A stretch of 64,000 bases of DNA from Rufibacter latericius (GCF_003721515.1 NZ_RJJD01000002.1:186001-250000); one strand, 5' to 3'. Positions 1 through 8,788 are shown, counted from the first letter of the stretch. Notes: generated by a model from the letters alone, not told the origin. Numbers and translations are program-made.

Positions 1-564
1 ACCGAAAGATTGTCTCCCAAAGCGTTTGACGTGATCGTGGATATCGTCCTGAAAGGCAGCTACAACTGCACGCTTACCTTAGGAAAACATTGGATTGACC
101 TTCAGCAGCCTGGTACCATTCTGAACATAGTGACCACCTACGCCTGGACGGGTTCAGGGTACGTAGTTCCCTCGGCCACTGCCAAAGCAGGTGTATTGGC
201 CATGACGCGTTCGCTCGCCGCGGAGTGGGCCAAATACGGCATCCGGTCAAACGCTATTGCACCAGGGCCTTTTCCTACAGAAGGAGCCTGGAGCCGCTTG
301 TTCCCCGAGGCACTGGCCAAGAAACTGGATCCCTTGAACCGAATCCCGGTGAAACGCTACGGTGAGCACCAGGAACTTGCCAATCTGGCCGCATACCTTA
401 TTTCAGATTACTCTGCCTACGTGAACGGCGAGGTGGTAACCATTGACGGCGGCGAATGGCTGTATGGTGGTGGAGAGTTCAATTATCTTGACCAGGTGCC
501 GCACGAAATGTGGGATACCATTGAACAGATGGTACGAGGCAAGAAAAGAGAAAACAAGGAATAG
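1..564 (+). CDS. SDR-family oxidoreductase, 2,4-dienoyl-CoA reductase-like (5' end missing)
   Basis: The reading frame is open from base 1, so the N-terminal NAD(P)-binding half lies outside the window; about 187 C-terminal residues remain. The core TGSGYVVPSATAKAGV and the following LAAEWAKYGIRSN and APGPFPTEGAWSRL closely resemble mitochondrial DECR1, which reduces 2,4-dienoyl-CoA during beta-oxidation of unsaturated fatty acids. The Tyr in TTYAW and the Lys in ATAKAG are 15 residues apart, as in DECR1, instead of the usual YxxxK. A perfect hairpin terminator follows the stop codon. The family is clear; substrate specificity is inferred from similarity recalled, not computed. Confidence 0.85.
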   Translation, partial: TERLSPKAFDVIVDIVLKGSYNCTLTLGKHWIDLQQPGTILNIVTTYAWTGSGYVVPSATAKAGVLAMTRSLAAEWAKYGIRSNAIAPGPFPTEGAWSRLFPEALAKKLDPLNRIPVKRYGEHQELANLAAYLISDYSAYVNGEVVTIDGGEWLYGGGEFNYLDQVPHEMWDTIEQMVRGKKRENKE

Positions 565-610
565 ACTCCGGTACTTTAAATGAGCCGTAGGGAACGGTAC
601 TATATAAAAC

Positions 611-641
611 AAAATAGCCCGGATCGTTTCCGGGCTATTTT
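611..641. terminator. bidirectional intrinsic terminator
   Basis: A perfect 12-bp stem (AAAATAGCCCGG / CCGGGCTATTTT) encloses a 7-nt loop. The A-rich and T-rich ends make it usable in both directions, and it lies between the convergent SDR and S46 peptidase genes. Confidence 0.85.
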
Positions 642-665
642 GTTAAAAAGGGGTTCAAAACAGCA

Positions 666-2948
666 TCAATCTGCCTTAACCTTCATTTTGGCTTTCTTCT
701 TTGTCTGCTTCACTTTTACCTCTGCTTTAGCTTTGGGAGCTGAAGCAGAAGGTTTTTGCGGGCCATTGTTCACCAAGGTCATTTCTTTTACCAGGTGACC
801 GGCTCCCGCGAATTTTTCCACGATGAACAGGAAGTAACGGGCATCCATGCTGATGTTACGTACCCGATCAGGGTCATACATGATGTCTGACATGGTGCCT
901 TCCCAGTTCCGGTCAAAGTTGGTCCCGATGAGCTCGCCACGGGCATTGATCACCGGAGATCCTGAATTCCCGCCTGTGGTATGGTTGGAAGCAATGAAAG
1001 CCACAGGCATTTGTCCGTTGAGGGCGTAAGGTCCGTAATCCTTTTTCTGGTAAAGCTCTTTCAGTTTGGCGGGCACCTTGTAATCGGCCACAGCTGGGTC
1101 TTCCTTCTCCATGATGCCTTCCAGGGTGGTGTAATAGTCATACGTCACGCCATCGGCGGGTTTGTAGGTGTCAACCTGTCCGTAGGAAACCCGCAGGGTG
1201 AGATTGGCATCTGGGTAGAACTTGCGGTCTTTCTGCATCTCGCGAAGTCCTTGCAGGTAAGTACGGTTTAGCAAAGTGTTCTGATCGTTGAGGGCAGTGT
1301 AGGTAGGGAGTACTTTGGTCTGGTAAACCGAGGCAAACCCATGCAGCAACTGAATGGCAGGGTCAGCAAGCAGCTTGGTTAATTGCTGCGCCGGGGGCAG
1401 TTGAAGCAAGCCTTGAACTTTCTCCAGCGAGGTGAGTTGGCTGTTAGCATACACCTGATCGGCGTAGGCGTTCCAGTCCCCTTTGTATTGTTTAGCAACT
1501 ACCTGTAAAACCGATGGTTGAAAAGCAGCATCTAAATCCTTGCTGTAGAGCTGGAGCAACGCCGAAAACACCTTTTTATCGGTCGCCAGGTTGTAGTTCT
1601 TAAAGAAACCGGCCGCCGATTTCTGCAGCTTGTCCACCTGCTCCTGGGCGGTTCCCTTGCCGGTTGCTGCCGGGTCATTTTGCTGAAGGGTGGAAGCCAG
1701 GTTCAGGAAGTTTTGGGCATAGTTTAGCAATTCTACCCCTAAAACGGCTTCGTTGAAATAGTCCCGGGCTAAGGTAATTCCTTTGGCCAGGGTGCCGTAG
1801 TTCTGCTCAAACTGCGGCAATACCTGGCTGTACGTAGCCTTGCGGCCGGTTTCCTGGGCCACCCATTGGGCGAACTGCTGTTCCAGAGCCTGCTTTTTGG
1901 CAATGGCATCCAACTTGCGGAGGCCGCGCATTTCACCAATCCATTTTTTGTGGGCATTGCTCACGCTGGCGTACTTGGCTGCGTACTGAATCCGCACCTT
2001 GGGGTCAGCTTTCATGTCCTGGTCCAGGATGCCCAGTTTGACCGTCCTGATCTTTACTTTGGCTGGATCAGAGATCTCCGCGATCTCGCGAACTGCCTGA
2101 GAGGGTAGATACTCCGTGGTTCTCCCCGGGAATCCGAATACCATGGTAAAATCACCCTGCTGGATTCCCGCCAGGGAAATAGGAAGGTGGTGCTTGGGAA
2201 CGTACGGTTTGTTGTTGGGCGAATAAGCGGCGGGTTTGTTGTCAGGGCCGGCGTAGATCCGGAACAGCGAGAAATCACCGGTATGGCGCGGCCACATCCA
2301 GTTGTCAGTATCGCCCCCGAATTTCCCGATGCTTTCGGTCGGGGCGCCCACCAGGCGGATGTCTTTGAAGGTCTCGGTCACGTACATGTAGTACTCGTTG
2401 CCATAAAAGAACGGGCGAATACTGGCTTCATAGTGCGAATTGGCGGTGGTTTGGGCCTGCACCTTTTTGATGTTGGCTTGTACCCGCTTCTCGCGCTCGG
2501 CTTCCGGTAACCCCGCTGGCACATCGCCCAGAATCTGTTTAGTCACGTCTTCCATGCGCACGATGAAGGTGGCGGTAAGTCCGGGATTGGGTTTCTCCTG
2601 GTCGCGGGTCATGGCCCAGAATCCGTTGGAAAGCAGATCGTTTTCCACCGAACTATGTGATTGGATCTGGCCGTAGCCGCAATGGTGGTTGGTGAGCAGT
2701 AGCCCCTGATTAGAGATTATCTCACCGGTACAACCCGCGCCAAACTGTACAATGGCGTCTTTCAGGCTAGATTTGTTGATGCTGTAAATGTCCTCGGCGG
2801 AAAGGCGCATGCCTTTTTTTTGCATGTCGGCTTCGTTGAGCTGCTTCAGCAACATCGGGAGCCACATGCCTTCGTCATATCGGGCCGAAGCAGAGAAAGA
2901 GCTCACTGCCAGCAATACCCAAAGACACAGCTGTTTACTGTTTAACAT
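666..2948 (-). CDS. S46-family dipeptidyl peptidase, DPP11-like
   Basis: A secreted serine exopeptidase that removes dipeptides from peptides in the periplasm. With the ATG at 2946-2948 it has 760 residues, the usual S46 length (about 700-770), and begins with a hydrophobic signal peptide ending near SASA. The catalytic His lies in LLTNHHCGYG (about residue 89), the Asp region in GGDTDNWMWPRHTGDF, and the Ser in TTGGNSGSP (S662). Eighteen residues after that Ser is Arg (FDRNWEG). As I recall, this position is Arg in the Asp/Glu-specific DPP11 and Gly in DPP7, so acidic P1 preference is inferred. A TTG 27 nt upstream is in frame but coincides with a TAnnTTTG promoter box (2973-2980), which favours the ATG. 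The last 30 residues form an unusual Lys/Ala/Val-rich tail. Confidence 0.93.
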   Translation of the reverse strand: MLNSKQLCLWVLLAVSSFSASARYDEGMWLPMLLKQLNEADMQKKGMRLSAEDIYSINKSSLKDAIVQFGAGCTGEIISNQGLLLTNHHCGYGQIQSHSSVENDLLSNGFWAMTRDQEKPNPGLTATFIVRMEDVTKQILGDVPAGLPEAEREKRVQANIKKVQAQTTANSHYEASIRPFFYGNEYYMYVTETFKDIRLVGAPTESIGKFGGDTDNWMWPRHTGDFSLFRIYAGPDNKPAAYSPNNKPYVPKHHLPISLAGIQQGDFTMVFGFPGRTTEYLPSQAVREIAEISDPAKVKIRTVKLGILDQDMKADPKVRIQYAAKYASVSNAHKKWIGEMRGLRKLDAIAKKQALEQQFAQWVAQETGRKATYSQVLPQFEQNYGTLAKGITLARDYFNEAVLGVELLNYAQNFLNLASTLQQNDPAATGKGTAQEQVDKLQKSAAGFFKNYNLATDKKVFSALLQLYSKDLDAAFQPSVLQVVAKQYKGDWNAYADQVYANSQLTSLEKVQGLLQLPPAQQLTKLLADPAIQLLHGFASVYQTKVLPTYTALNDQNTLLNRTYLQGLREMQKDRKFYPDANLTLRVSYGQVDTYKPADGVTYDYYTTLEGIMEKEDPAVADYKVPAKLKELYQKKDYGPYALNGQMPVAFIASNHTTGGNSGSPVINARGELIGTNFDRNWEGTMSDIMYDPDRVRNISMDARYFLFIVEKFAGAGHLVKEMTLVNNGPQKPSASAPKAKAEVKVKQTKKKAKMKVKAD

Positions 2949-2972
2949 ACGTTTGTTTTGGTTTAGAAAAAC

Positions 2973-2980
2973 CAAAAATA
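2973..2980 (-). promoter_or_regulatory. candidate -7 box (TATTTTTG) of the S46 peptidase gene
   Basis: An exact match to the Bacteroidota TAnnTTTG box lies 24 nt upstream of the ATG. No TTG was found at 19-21 nt spacing, so only the -7 half is supported. Confidence 0.35.
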
Positions 2981-3080
2981 GGCATTAAAAGCATCAGGTA
3001 GCTTGTCTCTGATCTCCAGGTTACGCTTTTTTAAAAAGGAGAATGAAATAGGAAGGGCTGAAGGAGCAGTTACCTTAAAT

Positions 3081-3133
3081 AAGTCGTCCCGTTTAGGGCT
3101 TGTTTTCACAAAAAGCCCTAAACGGGACGACTT
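3081..3133. repeat. oriented intergenic palindrome, long-arm copy (also terminator-like)
   Basis: A perfect 21-bp stem with an 11-nt loop (GTTTTCACAAA). The inner part, GTTTAGGGCTTGTTTTC then AAGCCCTAAAC, matches the dispersed family consensus; the outer arms (AAGTCGTCCC / GGGACGACTT) are unique to this copy. It lies between two minus-strand genes. Confidence 0.85.
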
Positions 3134-3167
3134 ACCTGGTGCGAACCTAAGTTCTAAAATTTCCTGA

Positions 3168-3605
3168 TTAGGAATGGCCTACCGCTACGGAGCCTTGTTC
3201 CCACACCTGGAACTTCTGGAGTTCCTCCTGGAAGGCAGATATAAACCAAGCCATCAAACTCAGGTCATCGGCGAAGCCAATAATGGGAATGAAGTCTGGT
3301 ACCAGATCCAATGGAGTAACTACGTACAAAAGAACGGCAATACCCAAAAGCAAAGTCTTGGTTTCTATGTCACGGTATGTGCCGTTATAGTAGGCTTTCA
3401 CCAACCGCACAAGGCGCAACCCGATTTCCTTTATCTGGCTGAACCCGCTTTCAGAACTGTTTGAATCAGTCAGTTTCTGATATGCAGTGGTCAGTAGCAA
3501 GCCAACCTTCACCGGTTTTCCCATGATACCCGATGCTCTGGAGATCATGTATTTAAAGAAGGCATTTTTGGTGATGTCTAATCCTTTATTTGCAAGTGAA
3601 CTCAT
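3168..3605 (-). CDS. YkvA/DUF1232-family membrane protein
   Basis: 145 residues. The second half carries the DUF1232 signature: LLLGIAVLLYVVTPLDLVPD followed by FIPIIGFADDLSLMAWFI. This gives one or two membrane segments around the conserved TPLDLVPDFIPIIGFADD block. The molecular function of the family is unknown; members are small inner-membrane proteins. It is a single gene on the minus strand with a long palindrome downstream. I see no operon partner. Confidence 0.85.
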   Translation of the reverse strand: MSSLANKGLDITKNAFFKYMISRASGIMGKPVKVGLLLTTAYQKLTDSNSSESGFSQIKEIGLRLVRLVKAYYNGTYRDIETKTLLLGIAVLLYVVTPLDLVPDFIPIIGFADDLSLMAWFISAFQEELQKFQVWEQGSVAVGHS

Positions 3606-3863
3606 CTTTCAAATGGTTTTGGGTGAATACTGCCACTTATACGGACCTTTACTTACAGGGGATATAACGCAACCGTTTTTGGCTCTCTTTATCAAAAGTA
3701 CAAGGAAAGCTTTCCTATAAATTTTGATCAATATTTTATTTTCATATATTTCATTTAATCTTTTATCCTATTAAAGCTTCAGTTGTTAATCCTTAACATA
3801 AAATATTTAATTATAGCCATTTGTATCCATAAAATCAGTAAAGCCAACTATTCCTTATACCAA

Positions 3864-4430
3864 ATGGAAAAAGCTTTGAAGTATATGCTTTTCTTATCCT
3901 GTTGTCTTATTTTCTCCCAGGTACAGGCGCAATTCAAGACATGGCCTGTCATTAATCTATTTTACAAAAACCAGTTTGATCATAAGGGATATCACCACGG
4001 CCGGTGGATTTTTCAGACTGGTGAAATCAGCGAAAATGAGATGATGAAAACCAAGGGCCGCTACAAACACGGGTACTTGCTGGGGAAATGGAAAACCAGA
4101 TCCGCAGATAAAAAACTAAGGAAACTTGAAATAGGAAGCCTGGTAGAGGGCAAGAACCTGATCCAAACTACTGAATACCACGCCAACGGACAGATCTTCA
4201 AAAAGGGGATTGCTTTGTTAGACAGATCAGGTAAATCTACCCGCTATTACTATACCCAGAAGTGGCAGTATTATAACGAAGACGGAAGCAGAAACAAGAC
4301 CGTGCTGTATGAAGAAGGCTGGCCCGTTAAAACCACTTTCGCCGATTGGACCGTGGTGATCTCAGAAGCGCCTCCTAAAACAAAATTTTACAAACCTGGA
4401 GAAAAACAGAATCCACCAGTAGTTCAATAA
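3864..4430 (+). CDS. secreted MORN/YwqK-repeat protein (paralogue 1)
   Basis: The frame opens upstream at 3783, but the ATG at 3864 starts directly before a signal peptide (MEKALKYMLFLSC... ending QVQAQ), giving 188 residues. It contains GRYKHGYLLGKWKT and TEYHANGQIFKKG, the G-x-W/Y-HANG pattern of MORN-type repeats that databases label 'toxin-antitoxin system YwqK family antitoxin'. No toxin gene adjoins it. It resembles the tandem pair at 7604 and 8181 in layout: signal peptide, G(R/K)W repeat, YHANG or YHPNG motif, then a W-x-Y block. The YwqK name describes the repeat, not a demonstrated antitoxin role. Function unknown. Confidence 0.8.
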   Translation: MEKALKYMLFLSCCLIFSQVQAQFKTWPVINLFYKNQFDHKGYHHGRWIFQTGEISENEMMKTKGRYKHGYLLGKWKTRSADKKLRKLEIGSLVEGKNLIQTTEYHANGQIFKKGIALLDRSGKSTRYYYTQKWQYYNEDGSRNKTVLYEEGWPVKTTFADWTVVISEAPPKTKFYKPGEKQNPPVVQ

Positions 4431-4556
4431 GGCAGTTAAATTACATCTTCTTGTTTTTAACCCCTTTTTTCCAAACCAGCTCTAAACCCTATTTACCCTT
4501 TCCTGAATTTTATCACCTATCAAAGACCTTCCACAGACCTTGAATGGTCCCACCAC

Positions 4557-5321
4557 ATGAAAAAACTTTTACTTCTCGCCCTTTTAAGTTGCTGCTTTTT
4601 TCCTGCTCAAGCCCAAAAGATTCTGGTAAAGCCTTACGTGTTAGGATTGGTTGATGATTTTGAAGGCCGCAACTGGGCCAAGGATAATCCGGAGGAAAAC
4701 ACGTTAGTAGACAAATTCCATTCAACTGAGGTGAGCTTAGTCACGTACCTGGACTCCCTGATTAAAGAAGAAAATAAACGCACCTATGACAAAGTGTTAA
4801 TCACTAATGTGAAATGGGAGAAAAAGGACTGTTATTACTGTCAGGAATTTAGAAGAATTATGTCTAAGCAAATGGTAGCACAAATGCACGAGGCTTATTC
4901 CTTTAAATGGAAAGACCTGGAAGACGAGAAGCATTACAAGATCTACACCGGGGTGCTTAAACCTAAATTCCTGGAGAAAGATCAGGAACGGTACTCTTTT
5001 CTGGCAGGCGCTTATGTACGGTACGGCTCCAACGAGGAGGATCTGTATTCCTTTAAACTCAGCAGTTCCAAAAGCAAATTCGATGCTATTTTGCGGGAAC
5101 TGAAAACCCTGAAGTGCACCATCAAGAAAGTGGACGTAAAAGAAGGGGAAACCATTCTCCAGCAGGTTACTTTCATACCGTCCCCAAATTTGAAAGCTTA
5201 TCTTGATAAACAGGAAAGGCTTCGGTTAGACATTCTTAGAAGAAAAGAGAAGCACTTTAAGGAACGCAATCAGGGACAAAACGGAACTGATTTGTTTTCG
5301 GCCGGTCCAGAGCAGGATTAG
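4557..5321 (+). CDS. secreted hypothetical protein
   Basis: 254 residues, starting with a clear signal peptide (MKKLLLLALLSCCFFPAQAQ). The mature part is Lys/Glu-rich and contains a CYYC motif around residue 87, but no domain I recognise. It ends in a charged helical stretch (about residues 220-245). It lies 127 bp after the MORN paralogue on the same strand, so co-transcription is possible but not shown. Probably periplasmic or surface-exposed. Confidence 0.75.
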   Translation: MKKLLLLALLSCCFFPAQAQKILVKPYVLGLVDDFEGRNWAKDNPEENTLVDKFHSTEVSLVTYLDSLIKEENKRTYDKVLITNVKWEKKDCYYCQEFRRIMSKQMVAQMHEAYSFKWKDLEDEKHYKIYTGVLKPKFLEKDQERYSFLAGAYVRYGSNEEDLYSFKLSSSKSKFDAILRELKTLKCTIKKVDVKEGETILQQVTFIPSPNLKAYLDKQERLRLDILRRKEKHFKERNQGQNGTDLFSAGPEQD

Positions 5322-5407
5322 TCCTGCCTGGTACCGCTAAAGCTCCACCAATTTGCTAATTAAAGCAGGTCTTACGTACTTAGTTCTGTTTTTAAAGCCC
5401 TTGTACC

Positions 5408-5932
5408 ATGATTCCAAAACCTAAACCCGGAGAGTACAACGAGTATTTTCAAAAATACATCCAGAACATCTCTGACCAGACCGATGTGTTGGACTATCTG
5501 CAAAAGCAACGGCAGGAAGTAACGCAATTGTTCGGACGGGTGAGTGAAGGCGAGGCCCACTTTGCCTATGAACCCGGGAAATGGACGGTAAAACAGTTGT
5601 TGGGCCACATGAACGATACCGAGCGTATCATGAGCTATCGGGCACTTTGCATCGCCCGCGGCGAAAAGAACCCTTTACCCGGCTTCGACGAGAACGAATA
5701 CGTGGCCAATGCCTTCTTCCAGGAAAGAACCCTGAACGACTTACTTGCCGAGCACCAGATTGTGCGGGATGCCACCTTGTCTTTGTTTTCCTCTTTTCCC
5801 GAGGTCAGCTTGAGCCGCCTGGGAAATGCGAACGGGAGCCCTGTCTCCGTAGCAGCCCTGGCATTTATCATTGCCGGCCATGAACGCCACCACCTGAACA
5901 TCCTGAAAGAGCGGTACCTGGTTAAGCTGTAA
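5408..5932 (+). CDS. DinB-like four-helix-bundle putative metal-dependent protein
   Basis: 174 residues, the usual length for the DinB_2 family. The expected metal-binding histidines are present: H67 in LLGHMNDTER and H158 plus H161/162 in AGHERHHLNIL. The family (DinB/YfiT/BstA) binds a divalent metal through three His at the helix ends; several members are thiol transferases, most are uncharacterised. It starts at an ATG with no Shine-Dalgarno sequence. It converges with the phoH-type gene, with a palindromic terminator-like element between them. Confidence 0.85.
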   Translation: MIPKPKPGEYNEYFQKYIQNISDQTDVLDYLQKQRQEVTQLFGRVSEGEAHFAYEPGKWTVKQLLGHMNDTERIMSYRALCIARGEKNPLPGFDENEYVANAFFQERTLNDLLAEHQIVRDATLSLFSSFPEVSLSRLGNANGSPVSVAALAFIIAGHERHHLNILKERYLVKL

Positions 5933-5990
5933 TTTATGGTTGCCTGCCCGTTGTTGATTGCTTAAAGGAAGAATTGACCTTTAATAAAAA

Positions 5991-6029
5991 CCCTTTTAGG
6001 CCGTTTTCCAGGAAACAGCCTTAAAAGGG
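5991..6029. repeat. oriented intergenic palindrome, likely bidirectional terminator
   Basis: CCCTTTTA-GGC...TTTTCC, then GGAAACA-GCC-TTAAAAGGG, flanked by A and T runs. It matches the dispersed family consensus and lies between convergent genes, where it probably terminates both. Confidence 0.75.
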
Positions 6030-6073
6030 CTTTTTATATAAACTTATCTTAAACCGATCAACAATCACATTGA

Positions 6074-7450
6074 TCAAAGAAGTTGGTTAGCTAAGTTCGC
6101 CAGTTCTGAGCGCTCGCCGCGTTGAAGAGTGACGTGGGCGTACAGCGGATGGTTTTTTACTTTGTCTATAAGGTAAGAGAGTCCGTTACTTTGGCTGTCC
6201 AGGTAAGGGGTGTCAATCTGGTAGATATCACCGGTGAAGATGATCTTGGTGTTCTCGCCAGCCCGTGAGATAATAGTCTTTATTTCGTGCGGAGTGAGGT
6301 TTTGGGCCTCGTCCACGATGAAGATGATGTTGGATAAGCTTCGGCCCCTGATGTAAGCCAGCGGCGTAATCACCAGGCGGTCGTCTTCCACCATTTCCTT
6401 GATGCGGTTACTTTCCTTGCTGTGCTCCGGAAACTGGTTCTGGATGAACTTAAGGTTGTCCCAAAGCGGCTCCATGTACGGCCCTATCTTAGAATTTACA
6501 TCGCCGGGCAGAAAACCCAAATCACGGTTGCTTAACGGAATGATGGGCCGGGCTAGGTAAATCTGCCGGTACGTCTCACGCTGCTCCAGAGCCCCGGCCA
6601 GTGCCAGCAAAGTTTTTCCGGTACCCGCCACGCCTTGAATGGAGACCAGTTTGATGTCCGGGTGCAGGATGGCATGTAGGGCAAAAGTCTGTTCCGCATT
6701 GCGGGGTTTGATGCCTACCGCATGCGGTTTGTCTACGCGCTCCAACAAACGGTCCTGCGGATTGTAATAGGCTAGGGCAGAAGACTTCGCGCTGCGCAAG
6801 ATAAAGTAATGGTTGTCTGACGGCGGATTAGGAAGGGCCTCTTCTACGGGACATTCACCTTCTTCGTACAGCTTGGTAATGACAGAGTGCGGGATGTCTT
6901 CTACCAGGTCGTTTCCGCGGTAAAGGTTGGTTACGTTCTGGATCTTCCCGGTCTCGTAATCCTCGGCAGACAAGTTCAGGGCTCTTGCTTTCAGACGAAG
7001 GTTGATGTCCTTGGTTACCAAAGTAACCCGATGATCAGGCATTTCATTTTGCAGGGCCAGGGCTGCGTTCAGAATCTTGTGGTCAGCTTTGTCTTCGTTG
7101 AAGATCTTTTCGGCATCCAGAGCGGCTCCGTTTCCCATCAACACCTTGAATCGTCCTTTGTTGGAGCCTTCCAATGGAATCCAGGTCTGGAGCATGTGCT
7201 GCGAAGAAAGGTGGTCTATGTACCGGATGAACTCCCGGGCCTCAAAGTTCTTGATGTCATTGCCCTTTTTGAAGTTGTCCAGCTCTTCCAGCACCGTGAT
7301 GGGAATGGCAACGTCATGCTCCCCAAAATGCTCTACGGCGCTATGGTCATAGAGAATAACGGAAGTGTCCAGCACAAAGGCTTTTTTCTGTTTCTGGGCC
7401 TCAGCGGTTGCCTTGGCTGCTCGTTTACGGGGTTTGGAAATTGTCTGCAC
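6074..7450 (-). CDS. phoH: PIN-domain plus PhoH-type ATPase (YlaK-like)
   Basis: 458 residues. Residues 23-150 form a PIN domain (KAFVLDTSVILYD, then ...TVLEELDN and VTLVTKDINLR), a nuclease fold with acidic metal ligands. Residues 250-458 form the PhoH P-loop ATPase, with Walker A GVAGTGKT at 273-280 and Walker B IIFIVDEAQNLT near residue 380. PIN-PhoH proteins are RNA-dependent helicase/RNase candidates. The start codon is GTG at 7448-7450: the frame upstream has no ATG before its stop, and no internal Met precedes the PIN domain. Transcribed alone, convergent with the DinB-like gene. Confidence 0.9.
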   Translation of the reverse strand: MQTISKPRKRAAKATAEAQKQKKAFVLDTSVILYDHSAVEHFGEHDVAIPITVLEELDNFKKGNDIKNFEAREFIRYIDHLSSQHMLQTWIPLEGSNKGRFKVLMGNGAALDAEKIFNEDKADHKILNAALALQNEMPDHRVTLVTKDINLRLKARALNLSAEDYETGKIQNVTNLYRGNDLVEDIPHSVITKLYEEGECPVEEALPNPPSDNHYFILRSAKSSALAYYNPQDRLLERVDKPHAVGIKPRNAEQTFALHAILHPDIKLVSIQGVAGTGKTLLALAGALEQRETYRQIYLARPIIPLSNRDLGFLPGDVNSKIGPYMEPLWDNLKFIQNQFPEHSKESNRIKEMVEDDRLVITPLAYIRGRSLSNIIFIVDEAQNLTPHEIKTIISRAGENTKIIFTGDIYQIDTPYLDSQSNGLSYLIDKVKNHPLYAHVTLQRGERSELANLANQLL

Positions 7451-7603
7451 ACGAAACGGATTTGAGAGTGGAAGAATTGTTAAGCAAAGACGCGCATCAG
7501 TGATACCTAAGTTGGCGATTATTTCGTTTCAAAATAGAAATAATCAATTTAAAATTTTAAATCCCCCGGTTTCGCTTTGCCTCCATAATAATCCCCACAA
7601 CCT

Positions 7604-8113
7604 ATGGAAAAGACACCTACCCTTTCACGAAATACAACTCGGCTTTGTACGGCTTTGGTCCTGGTAGCTGGGTTCTTACTGGTAAGCCAACCCTCTATGG
7701 CTTGGCCCTGGTCCTGGAACCGTTATGATGGAAAACAGCTCAAAAACGGAAAATGGCGGGTGTTCCATGATTACGAAGAGAAAGTGGTGCATTACAAGGG
7801 ACGGTACCGCCACGGGAAAGAGGTGGGTACCTGGAAAACCTTTACCCCAGACGGTAAACTCTACTTCACTGAAAAGATCAAGCGCAGGCAGAGAAGCTAC
7901 AAAACCGTGTATTACCACCCAAACGGCGAGGTCTCGCACCGGGGAATGGCGTACATGCAAGATGCCGAGAAAGGCGGCGTGCACTTCTTCTGGGAGGGCG
8001 ACTGGGAGTATTTCGATGAGAACGGCCAGCTCTTGGGCATTAAAACCTTCGTGAAGGGCAATCCCACCACCGATGCTCCTGTTTTGAGCAGCTCTACTAA
8101 GAAAATAAAGTAG
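7604..8113 (+). CDS. secreted MORN/YwqK-repeat protein (paralogue 2)
   Basis: 169 residues with an N-terminal hydrophobic export signal (about residues 13-32, ending SMAW). The mature protein starts WPWSWNRYDGKQLKNGKWR and contains GRYRHGKEVGTWKTFTPDG, YYHPNGEVSHRGMAY and WEGDWEYFDENGQLLG, that is, three to four MORN-like units. It aligns by eye along its whole length with the next gene (8181), so the two are a tandem duplication. No toxin gene or enzyme adjoins them. Probable periplasmic or cell-surface protein of unknown role. Confidence 0.8.
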   Translation: MEKTPTLSRNTTRLCTALVLVAGFLLVSQPSMAWPWSWNRYDGKQLKNGKWRVFHDYEEKVVHYKGRYRHGKEVGTWKTFTPDGKLYFTEKIKRRQRSYKTVYYHPNGEVSHRGMAYMQDAEKGGVHFFWEGDWEYFDENGQLLGIKTFVKGNPTTDAPVLSSSTKKIK

Positions 8114-8180
8114 GGCTGAACTTCTGATTAAATCGGCAACTCTTTAACTTAATCGCTTTGTTCCTTAAATCTGAAAACCG

Positions 8181-8669
8181 GTGCCAAAGCTGAGAAAAGG
8201 ATTACCCGTCTTACTAGTGAGTGTCTGCCTTCTGGTTCCTTTTTCCAGCCAGGCCATCATCTGGCCCTGGAAGTGGAATCAGGTTAACAAGCTGGGAAAC
8301 CGACAGGGAAAATGGAGGGCCTTTTATGAACATAAGCCCGGGCAACTCATGTACTCCGGCCGGTTCAAGGACGGGCAGGAGCGGGGCACCTGGAAAACCT
8401 ATTCAGAGAAGGGCTACCTGGAACGGGAAGAGAGATACGAACCCAAACATAAGCGCATCAAGACCACCTTTTACCACCCTAACGGCAAAATCTCTCACAA
8501 AGGCCTGGCTTTTCTGTTCGAGGAAAATAACGTGCTGATGTACAAATGGCACGGTGACTGGCAATACTATGACTCCACGGGAACCTCGCGCGGCTGGATA
8601 ACTTTTCAAAGGGGAAAAGCCTTGACTTCCCAACCCGTACTCACCACCAGCTCTTTGCCATCAAAATAA
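8181..8669 (+). CDS. secreted MORN/YwqK-repeat protein (paralogue 3, GTG start)
   Basis: 162 residues from a GTG start, chosen because the signal peptide (MPKLRKGLPVLLVSVCLLVP...) begins directly there. The mature N-terminus IWPWKWNQVNKLGNRQGKWR parallels WPWSWNRYDGKQLKNGKWR of the upstream gene. Later blocks GRFKDGQERGTWKTYSEKG, FYHPNGKISHKGLAF and WHGDWQYYDSTG also correspond one to one. The 67-bp gap to the preceding gene suggests a two-gene transcript. Function unknown. Confidence 0.78.
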   Translation: MPKLRKGLPVLLVSVCLLVPFSSQAIIWPWKWNQVNKLGNRQGKWRAFYEHKPGQLMYSGRFKDGQERGTWKTYSEKGYLEREERYEPKHKRIKTTFYHPNGKISHKGLAFLFEENNVLMYKWHGDWQYYDSTGTSRGWITFQRGKALTSQPVLTTSSLPSK

Positions 8670-8680
8670 AGTAACTAAAA

Positions 8681-8720
8681 CCGGTTTAAAGGTTTATTTC
8701 CCCAAAATGGCTTAAAAACG
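8681..8720. repeat. oriented intergenic palindrome copy
   Basis: GGTTTAAAGG...TTTCC then CCAAAATGGCTTAAAAAC follows the family pattern. It directly abuts the 28-bp hairpin that follows. Confidence 0.55.
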
Positions 8721-8781
8721 CGCTATCCATAAAAAGAGAAGGTCAGGCGTATTGCCTGACCTTCTCTTTTTATGGATAGCG
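8721..8781. terminator. 28-bp perfect hairpin, bidirectional terminator
   Basis: The left arm 8721-8748 and right arm 8754-8781 are fully complementary (28 bp) around a GTATT loop, with A5 and T5 runs inside the stem. It sits between the convergent MORN paralogue and citrate synthase genes. The outermost bases reach to within 8 nt of the citrate synthase stop codon. Confidence 0.85.
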
Positions 8782-8788
8782 GATGAAA

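Noticed and set aside
580-798. Plus-strand ORF of 72 codons after the SDR gene
   Set aside because: It crosses a perfect terminator hairpin and the 3' end of the S46 peptidase gene on the other strand.
3864-8669. Toxin-antitoxin system based on the YwqK-like proteins
   Set aside because: The proteins have signal peptides, occur three times and have no adjacent toxin candidate.
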